Shown: piece after piece, positions 1 to 4,674 of the stretch | How positions within the stretch are numbered: position 1 is the stretch's first letter | Layout of the letters: every line of letters starts with the position of its first letter | Assembly: GCA_017408205.1 (NCBI GenBank) | Contig: JAFQVC010000077.1 | Location: forward strand, 1-5,192 | Direction: 5' to 3' | From: Clostridia bacterium | GTDB taxonomy: Bacteria > Bacillota > Clostridia > Monoglobales > Firm-18 | DNA: 5,192 nt | Translations under genes and position numbers: made by a program | Notes under the pieces: model-generated | Databases searched by the model: none | Seen by the model: the letters and a program-made list of their open reading frames with translations, nothing else | Told to the model about the DNA's origin: nothing

Positions 1-92
1 GCTTTTATGTTTTCTCCTGATATGGTCTTGTCATTCTTCAGTAATGTACCGTCAAGGTCGGTGCAAATAAGCACACCGTCAAACTTACCCAT
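1..92 (-). CDS. Cof-type HAD-superfamily hydrolase, N-terminus (partial)
   Basis: Only the first 30 codons are in the window; the gene runs off the left edge. The translation starts MGKFDGVLICTDLDGTLL, and residues 12-16 (DLDGT) are the haloacid dehalogenase motif I, DxDGT, with the nucleophilic aspartate first and the acid/base aspartate two residues later. The continuation LLKNDKTISGENIKA is typical of Cof/YidA-like phosphatases, which hydrolyse sugar phosphates or other small phosphorylated metabolites in the cytoplasm. Substrate and cap type cannot be judged because the rest is missing. The start codon is supported by AAGGAG at 105-110 (minus strand), 12 nt upstream, a slightly long spacing. 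The gene lies downstream of and in the same direction as the deacetylase-like gene, but the 177-bp gap with a hairpin array argues against tight translational coupling. HAD membership is seen directly; the Cof subfamily is inferred. Confidence 0.85.
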   Translation of the reverse strand, partial: MGKFDGVLICTDLDGTLLKNDKTISGENIK

Positions 93-118
93 TTTTTTGT
101 TTTTCTCCTTTTATCTCA

Positions 119-202
119 TTGCCACAAGGCAACATATCGAGTTCCGTAAGGAACATATCGAGAATTCGTCAGAATTCATATCGATGCATTGCTTTGCAAT
201 GC
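119..202. repeat. Array of four short hairpins joined by ATATCGA heptamers
   Basis: Four perfect small inverted repeats follow one another: TTGCC-ACAA-GGCAA (119-132), GTTCC-GTAA-GGAAC (141-154), GAATTC-GTCA-GAATTC (162-177) and GCATTGC-TTT-GCAATGC (186-202). Stem sequences differ completely, but the linkers between them contain the same heptamer ATATCGA at 134-140, 155-161 and 178-184, a period of 21-23 bp. So the linker sequence is constant while the stems keep only complementarity. A possible decayed unit lies at 244-260 (ATTTCGA overlapping GAAC-TGAA-GTTC). The array sits between two minus-strand genes and ends 8 bp before the ribosome binding site of the HAD gene. No T run follows it on either strand, so it is not an ordinary terminator. 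I have an impression of similar TCGATAT-linked hairpin strings in clostridial intergenic DNA but cannot name a described family. Function unknown. Confidence 0.8.
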
Positions 203-269
203 TATAAAGACTGTATAATTTAGATGCCAATGTTTTTAGCCAAATTTCGAACTGAAGTTCAAATGGAAA
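203..269. other. Intergenic remainder between deacetylase-like gene and hairpin array
   Basis: This stretch follows the stop of the minus-strand deacetylase-like gene. I see no convincing intrinsic terminator: the only inverted repeat is GAAC-TGAA-GTTC (249-260), without a T run. A weak minus-strand promoter for the HAD gene could be read as TTGGCA (225-230), a 17-bp spacer and TTATAG (202-207), but the -10 is poor and it would start transcription inside the last hairpin of the array. The two minus-strand genes may therefore be partly co-transcribed. Confidence 0.3.
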
Positions 270-1196
270 TTACTTCATATTGTCAGCAGTTATAAATGTA
301 AAGCCGTTGTCCTTCAGAATTTTACCTGCAAGGTATGTTTTATCTGCATAATCGTTCTGGTAAGCATAGTAATCGGGATAAAAATACTGTTCATGATTTG
401 CAATACCGACATACTCGTAATCTTTCAGTTCGTCAAGTTTTTCCTCAAGACTTTCTAAAGTAAACAGATTAAGACACGGACCGTCAGCAAGGCGTTTAAA
501 ATAAAGACCGGTTCCGTCGTCATAAAGGGAGGCGTTTTTCCATATTATCTTATTATGCTGCTCAGCATTGATGTAGTTATAAGAACATATCGAAGCTGTT
601 ATTGCCTTGTTATTTGTATCGCGTGTGAAAAGCATAGTTTCAGGCTGTCTGTTTTGTTTAAGTCTTGCTGCATGTCCATAAGGAAGGGACGAGTCATCAC
701 CATTAAATTCATATCTTTCACCTACACTGGGGGACAAAAACTTTACTCCACAGTCCTTAAGTGCCCTGCATCCCGCTTTACTCATGGCTCCCCAATGAAG
801 AATAACAGCGTTTGATAGTGATTTTTCTCCTGCAAAACGAATTATTTCGTTCTTAACTGCGGTGTAATTGTTTTTCGCATCCTCGTATGATATGTTTATA
901 TAAGGATAATCCGGAAATTCCTGTTTTGCATGAAAAGCAAATTTCAGCCAGTTTGAATTATCCTCAAATTCTTCTTTATATCTATCCGTTACCTCTGTAA
1001 GCGTAAACTCGTCATCGCCATAAAAGAAATCTGTTCTGTAAAAGACATTCAGCTGAACAGTCATACCATAGTCTTCGTTAGCTTTCTTCAACATCTTAAA
1101 AAAACTGTTACAAAAAACCGAATCAGCTTTTTGACGGGTTATATCCCTGAGACACCATATTACATCATCAATAAAATAAAAAGCTTGCTTACTCAT
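270..1196 (-). CDS. Putative polysaccharide-deacetylase-like protein of unknown function
   Basis: A complete 308-aa soluble protein without signal peptide or membrane segment, so probably cytoplasmic. I tentatively place it in the glycoside hydrolase/deacetylase (NodB-like) barrel superfamily. After a first beta strand comes an Asp pair (FYFIDD, D10-D11), followed by QLNVFYR (48-54), then FAFHAKQEFPDYP (86-98), where H89 and E93 could complete a metal site, ILHWGAMS (132-139) and NHEQYFYPDYYAYQ (268-281). The canonical HxxxH is not present (HxxxE instead), so deacetylase activity is not established and the substrate is unknown. I chose the ATG at 1196 rather than the in-frame ATG at 1238: GGAG at 1204-1207 sits 7 nt before it, and the upstream ATG lies above the -10 of a near-consensus promoter. 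The gene is divergent from metH across a 251-bp control region. Reality of the gene is near certain; the family is a guess from motif spacing. Confidence 0.85.
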   Translation of the reverse strand: MSKQAFYFIDDVIWCLRDITRQKADSVFCNSFFKMLKKANEDYGMTVQLNVFYRTDFFYGDDEFTLTEVTDRYKEEFEDNSNWLKFAFHAKQEFPDYPYINISYEDAKNNYTAVKNEIIRFAGEKSLSNAVILHWGAMSKAGCRALKDCGVKFLSPSVGERYEFNGDDSSLPYGHAARLKQNRQPETMLFTRDTNNKAITASICSYNYINAEQHNKIIWKNASLYDDGTGLYFKRLADGPCLNLFTLESLEEKLDELKDYEYVGIANHEQYFYPDYYAYQNDYADKTYLAGKILKDNGFTFITADNMK

Positions 1197-1203
1197 TTCC
1201 ACT

Positions 1204-1210
1204 CTCCTTT
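1204..1210 (-). promoter_or_regulatory. Ribosome binding site deciding the start of the deacetylase-like gene
   Basis: On the minus strand this reads AAAGGAG and ends 7 nt before the ATG at 1196. It fixes that codon as the start; the upstream in-frame ATG at 1238 has no comparable site. Confidence 0.85.
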
Positions 1211-1226
1211 TCTTTGATTTGATTTT

Positions 1227-1255
1227 ATTATATAACAAACCCCCGAAAATATCAA
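1227..1255 (-). promoter_or_regulatory. Sigma-A-type promoter of the deacetylase-like gene
   Basis: On the minus strand there is a -35 box TTGATA (1250-1255, five of six consensus bases), a 17-bp spacer and a perfect -10 box TATAAT (1227-1232). Transcription would start near 1220, giving a leader of about 24 nt with the ribosome binding site in it. An AT-rich dyad, AAAATAT-CA-ATATTTT (1246-1261), covers the -35 box and could be an operator. Confidence 0.75.
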
Positions 1256-1297
1256 TATTTTTAGGAAAATTCTTCTTCCTCTTTTGCCCCTTTTTTA

Positions 1298-1329
1298 CTT
1301 ATGATTGTTAAAATTTTAACAATCATAAG
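1298..1329. promoter_or_regulatory. Perfect 32-bp palindrome containing a Rex-type operator
   Basis: The left arm CTTATGATTGTTAAAA is followed directly by its exact reverse complement, with no mismatch over 32 bp; the centre is between 1313 and 1314. The inner 18 bp (1305-1322) match TTGTTAA-N4-TTAACAA, the operator consensus reported for the NADH-responsive repressor Rex in clostridia. It lies between divergent promoters, 42 bp from the -35 box of the minus-strand gene and about 73 bp from the -10 box of metH, so it overlaps neither predicted promoter core. It is not a terminator: no T run follows on either strand. The palindrome is seen directly; Rex binding is inferred from the consensus and would need a rex gene in the genome. 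Confidence 0.6.
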
Positions 1330-1379
1330 AGAGATCATCTTCCTCCATTCAAAAATCGGGAAATAAATTTTCAAAAGTG

Positions 1380-1408
1380 TAGCAAAATGAAAAAATATGT
1401 GTTACAAT
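1380..1408 (+). promoter_or_regulatory. Possible extended -10 promoter of metH-birA
   Basis: TACAAT at 1403-1408 differs from consensus at one base and is preceded by TGT (1400-1402), an extended -10 element. At 17-bp spacing the -35 position (1380-1385, TAGCAA) is poor, which fits dependence on the extended -10. Transcription would start near 1415, about 33 nt before the metH ATG, too short for any known riboswitch. Confidence 0.45.
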
Positions 1409-1435
1409 ATAAACAGGAAAATTTTTGCGTAAAGC

Positions 1436-1441
1436 AGGGTG
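1436..1441 (+). promoter_or_regulatory. metH: Ribosome binding site deciding the metH start
   Basis: AGGGTG lies 6 nt before the ATG at 1448. An in-frame GTG at 1439-1441 is part of this ribosome binding site and therefore is not the start. Confidence 0.75.
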
Positions 1442-1447
1442 ATAAAA

Positions 1448-3802
1448 ATGAAATCATTTTTGGATTTTATGAAAAACAATATTGTGGTAATTGACGGTGC
1501 TATGGGTACTATGCTCCAGAAATCGGGTTTGAAATTAGGAGAAATTCCCGAAAGTTTCAACATAACCAATCCTGAAGTTATTGCTGATATACACAGTCAG
1601 TATTTAAAAGCAGGTGCAAACGTTATAACCTCCAACACATTCGGAGCAAGCCCCTTAAAACTTAAAGATTCACTTTTTACCTGCAGACAAATTGTAACAT
1701 CAGGTGTGGGACTTGCAAAAGTTGTTGCAGGAAACAAAGCGTACGTCGCTTTAGATATTGGTCCTCTTGGGGAAATGTTAAAACCAATGGGTACTTTATC
1801 TCACGAAGATGCATACGAGTACTTTAAAAAGCAGGTTATATACGGAGCCGAAGCAGGCGCCGACCTTATTATAATAGAAACAATGACGGACTTAACCGAA
1901 GCAAAACTTGCATGTCTTGCGGCAAAAGAAAACAGCGACCTGCCCGTTGTCTGCACAATGTCCTTTGAAGAAAACGGACGAACATTTACCGGTTGTCTTC
2001 CCTCTGCCGCCGCCCTTACATTATCACCCCTTGCAGATGCGGTTGGAGTAAACTGTTCAATCGGTCCTGACAAACTTGCACCCATCATTTTAGAGTTTTT
2101 AAAATATGCAACTGTTCCCGTATCAATAAGCCCCAACGCCGGCTTACCAAAAGACGTTGACGGAAAAACCGTATATGACACAGACAGCATAACCTTTGCA
2201 AAACATATTGAAAAATTACTTGATATGGGCATCTCATTGGTAGGCGGTTGCTGCGGAACTACACCCGAGTATATTGAAAAAGTAAAACAGATTGTAACAA
2301 CCAAAAAGAAAAAAGCAACGGACAGACCGCAAATCACCGCACTTTGTACCGCCACAAAAACTGTTGTTGCAAATATGCCTTTGATTATAGGCGAGCGTAT
2401 CAATCCCACAGGTAAGAAACTGTTAAAGCAGGCACTTATTGAGGGCGATTACAATTACATTATAAATCAGGCGGTATCACAGATAGATGCAGGCGCAGAT
2501 ATTTTAGACGTCAACACAGGTCTGCCCGAAATTGACGAAGAAAAAGTTTTAAAAGATGTTATAACAGAAATTATGTCTGTTACGGATACACCCTTACAGA
2601 TTGACAGTTCCAACCCAAAAGCCATTGAAACCGCCCTTCGCACTTACACGGGTAAGGCAATCGTAAACTCGGTAAACGGTGAAGAAAAATCAATGGAAAG
2701 CATATTGCCTTTAGTTAAAAAATACGGTGCTGCTGTAGTTGTGCTTACATTGGACGAAAATGGCATTCCCGACAAAGCAGAAAAACGTGTCGAAATAGCA
2801 AAAAGAGTGGTTAAAAGAGCAACCGCTCTCGGTATTCCCAAAAGCGACATTATAGTTGACTGCCTGACCCTGACCGTTTCTGCACAACAAAAAGAAGCAT
2901 CAGAAACACTAAAAGCAATAACTATGGTAAAAGACCAGTTGGGTGTCAAAACCGTTCTTGGGGTGTCCAACATATCATTCGGCTTACCCAGACGCGATAT
3001 TATAAACGAAACATTTTTAGCACAGGCATTACATTCAGGACTTGATTTTGCAATTATAAATCCTAATCAGGAGGGTATGACAAGCAGAATATACGCCCAT
3101 AATGTTATTGCAAATATAGATTGCAACTGCAACCGCTTCATAGAACGCTATTCTGCAGAAACCGCAAGCATTGCGACATCAACCGAAATGACGTTAAAAG
3201 ATATTGTTGTAGGCGGTTTAAAAGACAGTGCTTATTCCGAAACGATGAAACTTTTAGTGGATTATTCAGGCATCGACATCGTTGACAACCACTTAATTCC
3301 TGCCCTTGACATCGTTGGAGAAAAATACGAAAAGAGCGAGGTGTTTCTGCCACAGTTAATAAGAAGTGCAGAAACAGTTCAGGAAGCATTTAAATGTATC
3401 AAAGCCACAATGGAATCAAACGCCTCCCTTAACAAAGGAACAATTGTTATTGCTACAGTTAAAGGCGACATTCACGACATCGGCAAAAACATAGTTAAAG
3501 TAATTTTAGAAAACTACGGATATAAAATTATAGACCTGGGCAGAGATGTTGACAAAGAAACCATTGCAGAATCACTTAAAGCGAACAAAGCAACATTACT
3601 CGGGTTAAGCGCCCTGATGACAACCACAGTAAAATCTATGGAAGAAACCATTTCTTATGTCCGTGAAAACTGCCCCGAAGTCAAAATAATGGTAGGCGGT
3701 GCAGTGTTAAATAAACAGTACGCAGACAAAATTGGTGCCGACTACTACGCAAAAGACGCCAAAGCCGCCTCCGAAACTGCAAAAAATCATTTTAAGGAAT
3801 AA
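1448..3802 (+). CDS. metH: Cobalamin-dependent methionine synthase, short form without activation domain
   Basis: Transfers the methyl group of 5-methyltetrahydrofolate through enzyme-bound cobalamin to homocysteine, giving methionine and tetrahydrofolate in the cytoplasm. The 784 residues hold four modules. The homocysteine domain (about 1-290) has NVITSNTFGA near 58-67 and the zinc ligands C203 (VNCS) and C268-C269 (GGCCG). A lysine-rich linker leads to the pterin domain (about 311-560), with GERINPTGKK (315-324), DVNTG (354-358), QIDSS (384-388) and NPNQEGM (538-544). A helical cobalamin cap (about 580-660) contains LPQLIRSAETVQEAF. The cobalamin domain (about 663-784) has DIHDIGKNIV, where H676 is the lower axial ligand. 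The C-terminal S-adenosylmethionine-binding reactivation domain of the roughly 1,200-residue E. coli enzyme is absent; the protein ends naturally at its stop, as in other short forms. The start is the ATG after AGGGTG. birA follows after 4 bp. Confidence 0.95.
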   Translation: MKSFLDFMKNNIVVIDGAMGTMLQKSGLKLGEIPESFNITNPEVIADIHSQYLKAGANVITSNTFGASPLKLKDSLFTCRQIVTSGVGLAKVVAGNKAYVALDIGPLGEMLKPMGTLSHEDAYEYFKKQVIYGAEAGADLIIIETMTDLTEAKLACLAAKENSDLPVVCTMSFEENGRTFTGCLPSAAALTLSPLADAVGVNCSIGPDKLAPIILEFLKYATVPVSISPNAGLPKDVDGKTVYDTDSITFAKHIEKLLDMGISLVGGCCGTTPEYIEKVKQIVTTKKKKATDRPQITALCTATKTVVANMPLIIGERINPTGKKLLKQALIEGDYNYIINQAVSQIDAGADILDVNTGLPEIDEEKVLKDVITEIMSVTDTPLQIDSSNPKAIETALRTYTGKAIVNSVNGEEKSMESILPLVKKYGAAVVVLTLDENGIPDKAEKRVEIAKRVVKRATALGIPKSDIIVDCLTLTVSAQQKEASETLKAITMVKDQLGVKTVLGVSNISFGLPRRDIINETFLAQALHSGLDFAIINPNQEGMTSRIYAHNVIANIDCNCNRFIERYSAETASIATSTEMTLKDIVVGGLKDSAYSETMKLLVDYSGIDIVDNHLIPALDIVGEKYEKSEVFLPQLIRSAETVQEAFKCIKATMESNASLNKGTIVIATVKGDIHDIGKNIVKVILENYGYKIIDLGRDVDKETIAESLKANKATLLGLSALMTTTVKSMEETISYVRENCPEVKIMVGGAVLNKQYADKIGADYYAKDAKAASETAKNHFKE
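3794..3798 (+). promoter_or_regulatory. birA: birA ribosome binding site inside the end of metH
   Basis: AAGGA, within the last codons of metH, sits 8 nt before the ATG at 3807. It selects this codon over in-frame upstream starts inside metH and suggests translational coupling of the two genes. Confidence 0.75.
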
Positions 3803-3806
3803 TGAT

Positions 3807-4544
3807 ATGGATAAAGAAATCATAAAAAAAGGACTGTGTTACAACGGCGAGGTGCTGGTGCTTGAAGAAACACCGTCAACAAACACATACTCCCTTGAAA
3901 ACAAACTCAACCCGGGTGATATAGTTGTTGCAAAAAAGCAAACACAAGGCAAAGGCAGAACGGGCAAACAATGGATTTCAAACACCAATTCAATTGCTGT
4001 TACTATTTCTGTAAACCCCGATATTACACCGACACAACTGACAGCCATTCCGCTTATATTCGGCGTTGCCGTATGTAACACAATAAAAGAAGTTTCGGGG
4101 CTTGACGCAAAAATAAAATGGCCAAACGATATTGTATATAACAAAAAGAAACTATGCGGAATATTGTGCGAAGCAAAACAGAACTCGGTAGTATGCGGTG
4201 CAGGGATTAACGTAAATGACACAGACTTCCCAGAAGAAATAAAAAACATTGCTACGTCTTTAAAAGCCGAAACAAACACAACCTTTGACAGAAACGAAAT
4301 AATATACAAGGTTGCAAACAAATTCAACGAACTGCTTACAAAAGGATATACAATCCCAAGTGAATTTTCCGCACTTTGTGTTAATATTGGCAGAGACGTT
4401 GTTGCAACAATCAACGGAAAAGAAATAAAAGGCATCTGCAAAGGAACAGACCAAAGCGGTGCATTGATTATAACAACAAAAACCGGAGATATAACAATAA
4501 ATTCAGGAGAGGTTTCTGTAAGAGGTTTTTACGGATACTATTAA
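3807..4544 (+). CDS. birA: Biotin--[acetyl-CoA carboxylase] ligase, monofunctional (no HTH domain)
   Basis: Activates biotin with ATP to biotinyl-5'-AMP and attaches it to the acceptor lysine of biotin-dependent carboxylases or decarboxylases. The 245-residue protein has the expected motifs: ETPSTN (21-26); KKQTQGKGRTGKQW (43-56), equivalent to the GRGRxGRxW biotinyl-AMP loop; KWPNDI (104-109); KLCGILCE (115-122); and GAGINVN (131-137), followed by DFPEEIKNIATSL. A small C-terminal SH3-like domain runs from about 190 to 240 (GRDVVATINGKEIKG to SGEVSVRG). The N-terminal helix-turn-helix of bifunctional BirA (321 residues in E. coli) is missing, so it should not act as a biotin repressor. The reading frame extends upstream into metH, but the ATG at 3807 has the ribosome binding site and begins just before the catalytic domain. 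It lies 4 bp after metH, and parS sites begin immediately after its stop. Confidence 0.95.
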   Translation: MDKEIIKKGLCYNGEVLVLEETPSTNTYSLENKLNPGDIVVAKKQTQGKGRTGKQWISNTNSIAVTISVNPDITPTQLTAIPLIFGVAVCNTIKEVSGLDAKIKWPNDIVYNKKKLCGILCEAKQNSVVCGAGINVNDTDFPEEIKNIATSLKAETNTTFDRNEIIYKVANKFNELLTKGYTIPSEFSALCVNIGRDVVATINGKEIKGICKGTDQSGALIITTKTGDITINSGEVSVRGFYGYY

Positions 4545-4545
4545 T

Positions 4546-4561
4546 TGTTCCACGTGGAACA
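4546..4561. other. parS: parS centromere site 1
   Basis: TGTTCCACGTGGAACA is a perfect 16-bp palindrome matching the chromosomal parS consensus TGTTNCACGTGNAACA, the binding site of ParB/Spo0J. The symmetry extends to 20 bp (4544-4563). It begins one base after the birA stop codon and lies upstream of parA, as expected for a segregation locus. Confidence 0.92.
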
Positions 4562-4573
4562 ATGTCGAAATAC

Positions 4574-4608
4574 AAAAAATAATGTTCCACGTGGAACATT
4601 ATTTTTTT
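4574..4608 (+). terminator. Intrinsic terminator of metH-birA built on parS site 2
   Basis: The RNA would form an 11-bp stem, AATAATGTTCC with GGAACATTATT (4578-4602), around the loop ACGT, followed by a T run (4602-4608). The preceding A run (4574-4579) makes the element symmetric, so it could also end minus-strand transcripts. It lies between the birA stop and the parA promoter, where a terminator is expected. The stem core is the parS sequence itself. Confidence 0.75.
4583..4598. other. parS: parS centromere site 2
   Basis: A second identical copy of TGTTCCACGTGGAACA, with its centre 37 bp from that of the first site and 26 bp before the -35 box of the parA promoter. The palindrome extends far beyond the parS core, to 34 bp (4574-4607). 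ParB loaded here would sit next to the parA promoter, so autorepression of the par operon is plausible but inferred. Confidence 0.92.
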
Positions 4609-4624
4609 ATTTGCATAAAACCTA

Positions 4625-4653
4625 TTGAAATTCACGGATAATCGGTGTATAAT
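4625..4653 (+). promoter_or_regulatory. Sigma-A-type promoter of parA
   Basis: TTGAAA (4625-4630), a 17-bp spacer and a perfect TATAAT (4648-4653); a second TATAAT shares one base with it (4653-4658). Transcription would start near 4660, giving a leader of about 15 nt that is almost entirely ribosome binding site. Confidence 0.8.
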
Positions 4654-4674
4654 ATAATAAAGGCAGGTGAAATT

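Noticed and set aside
119..202. CRISPR array
   Set aside because: The repeated unit is only 7 bp, and the intervening segments are self-complementary hairpins of 14-17 bp, not spacers of 30 bp or more.
7..207. Plus-strand 66-codon open frame across the left edge and hairpin array
   Set aside because: It is antisense to the clear HAD gene start, and its second half merely translates the hairpin repeats. No ribosome binding site and no recognisable protein.
202..230. Minus-strand promoter for the HAD gene (TTGGCA, 17 bp, TTATAG)
   Set aside because: The -10 box is poor, and the start point would fall inside the last hairpin; not enough to list as a feature.
583..593. GAACATATCGA inside the deacetylase-like gene, an 11-nt exact match to 151-161 of the hairpin array
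   Set aside because: Only one copy, with at most a 3-bp stem beside it and the coding frame undisturbed (ASICSYNY). Chance similarity or a codon coincidence is enough to explain it.
1298..1329. 32-bp palindrome as a bidirectional terminator
   Set aside because: A T run precedes it on the plus strand, but none follows on either strand, and it lies between divergent rather than convergent genes.
1318..1350. SAM-I riboswitch-like string (CATAAGAGAGATCAT) before metH
   Set aside because: Only a few bases resemble the SAM-I start; the rest of the conserved core, the paired arms and the terminator are missing.
1439..1441. GTG as metH start codon
   Set aside because: It lies within the AGGGTG ribosome binding site; the ATG at 1448 has the right spacing.
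1801..2409. Long minus-strand open frame inside metH
   Set aside because: Shadow of metH, whose plus-strand frame has unmistakable methionine synthase motifs throughout this stretch.
3839..4441. Long minus-strand open frame inside birA
   Set aside because: Shadow of birA; the plus frame carries the biotin ligase motifs.
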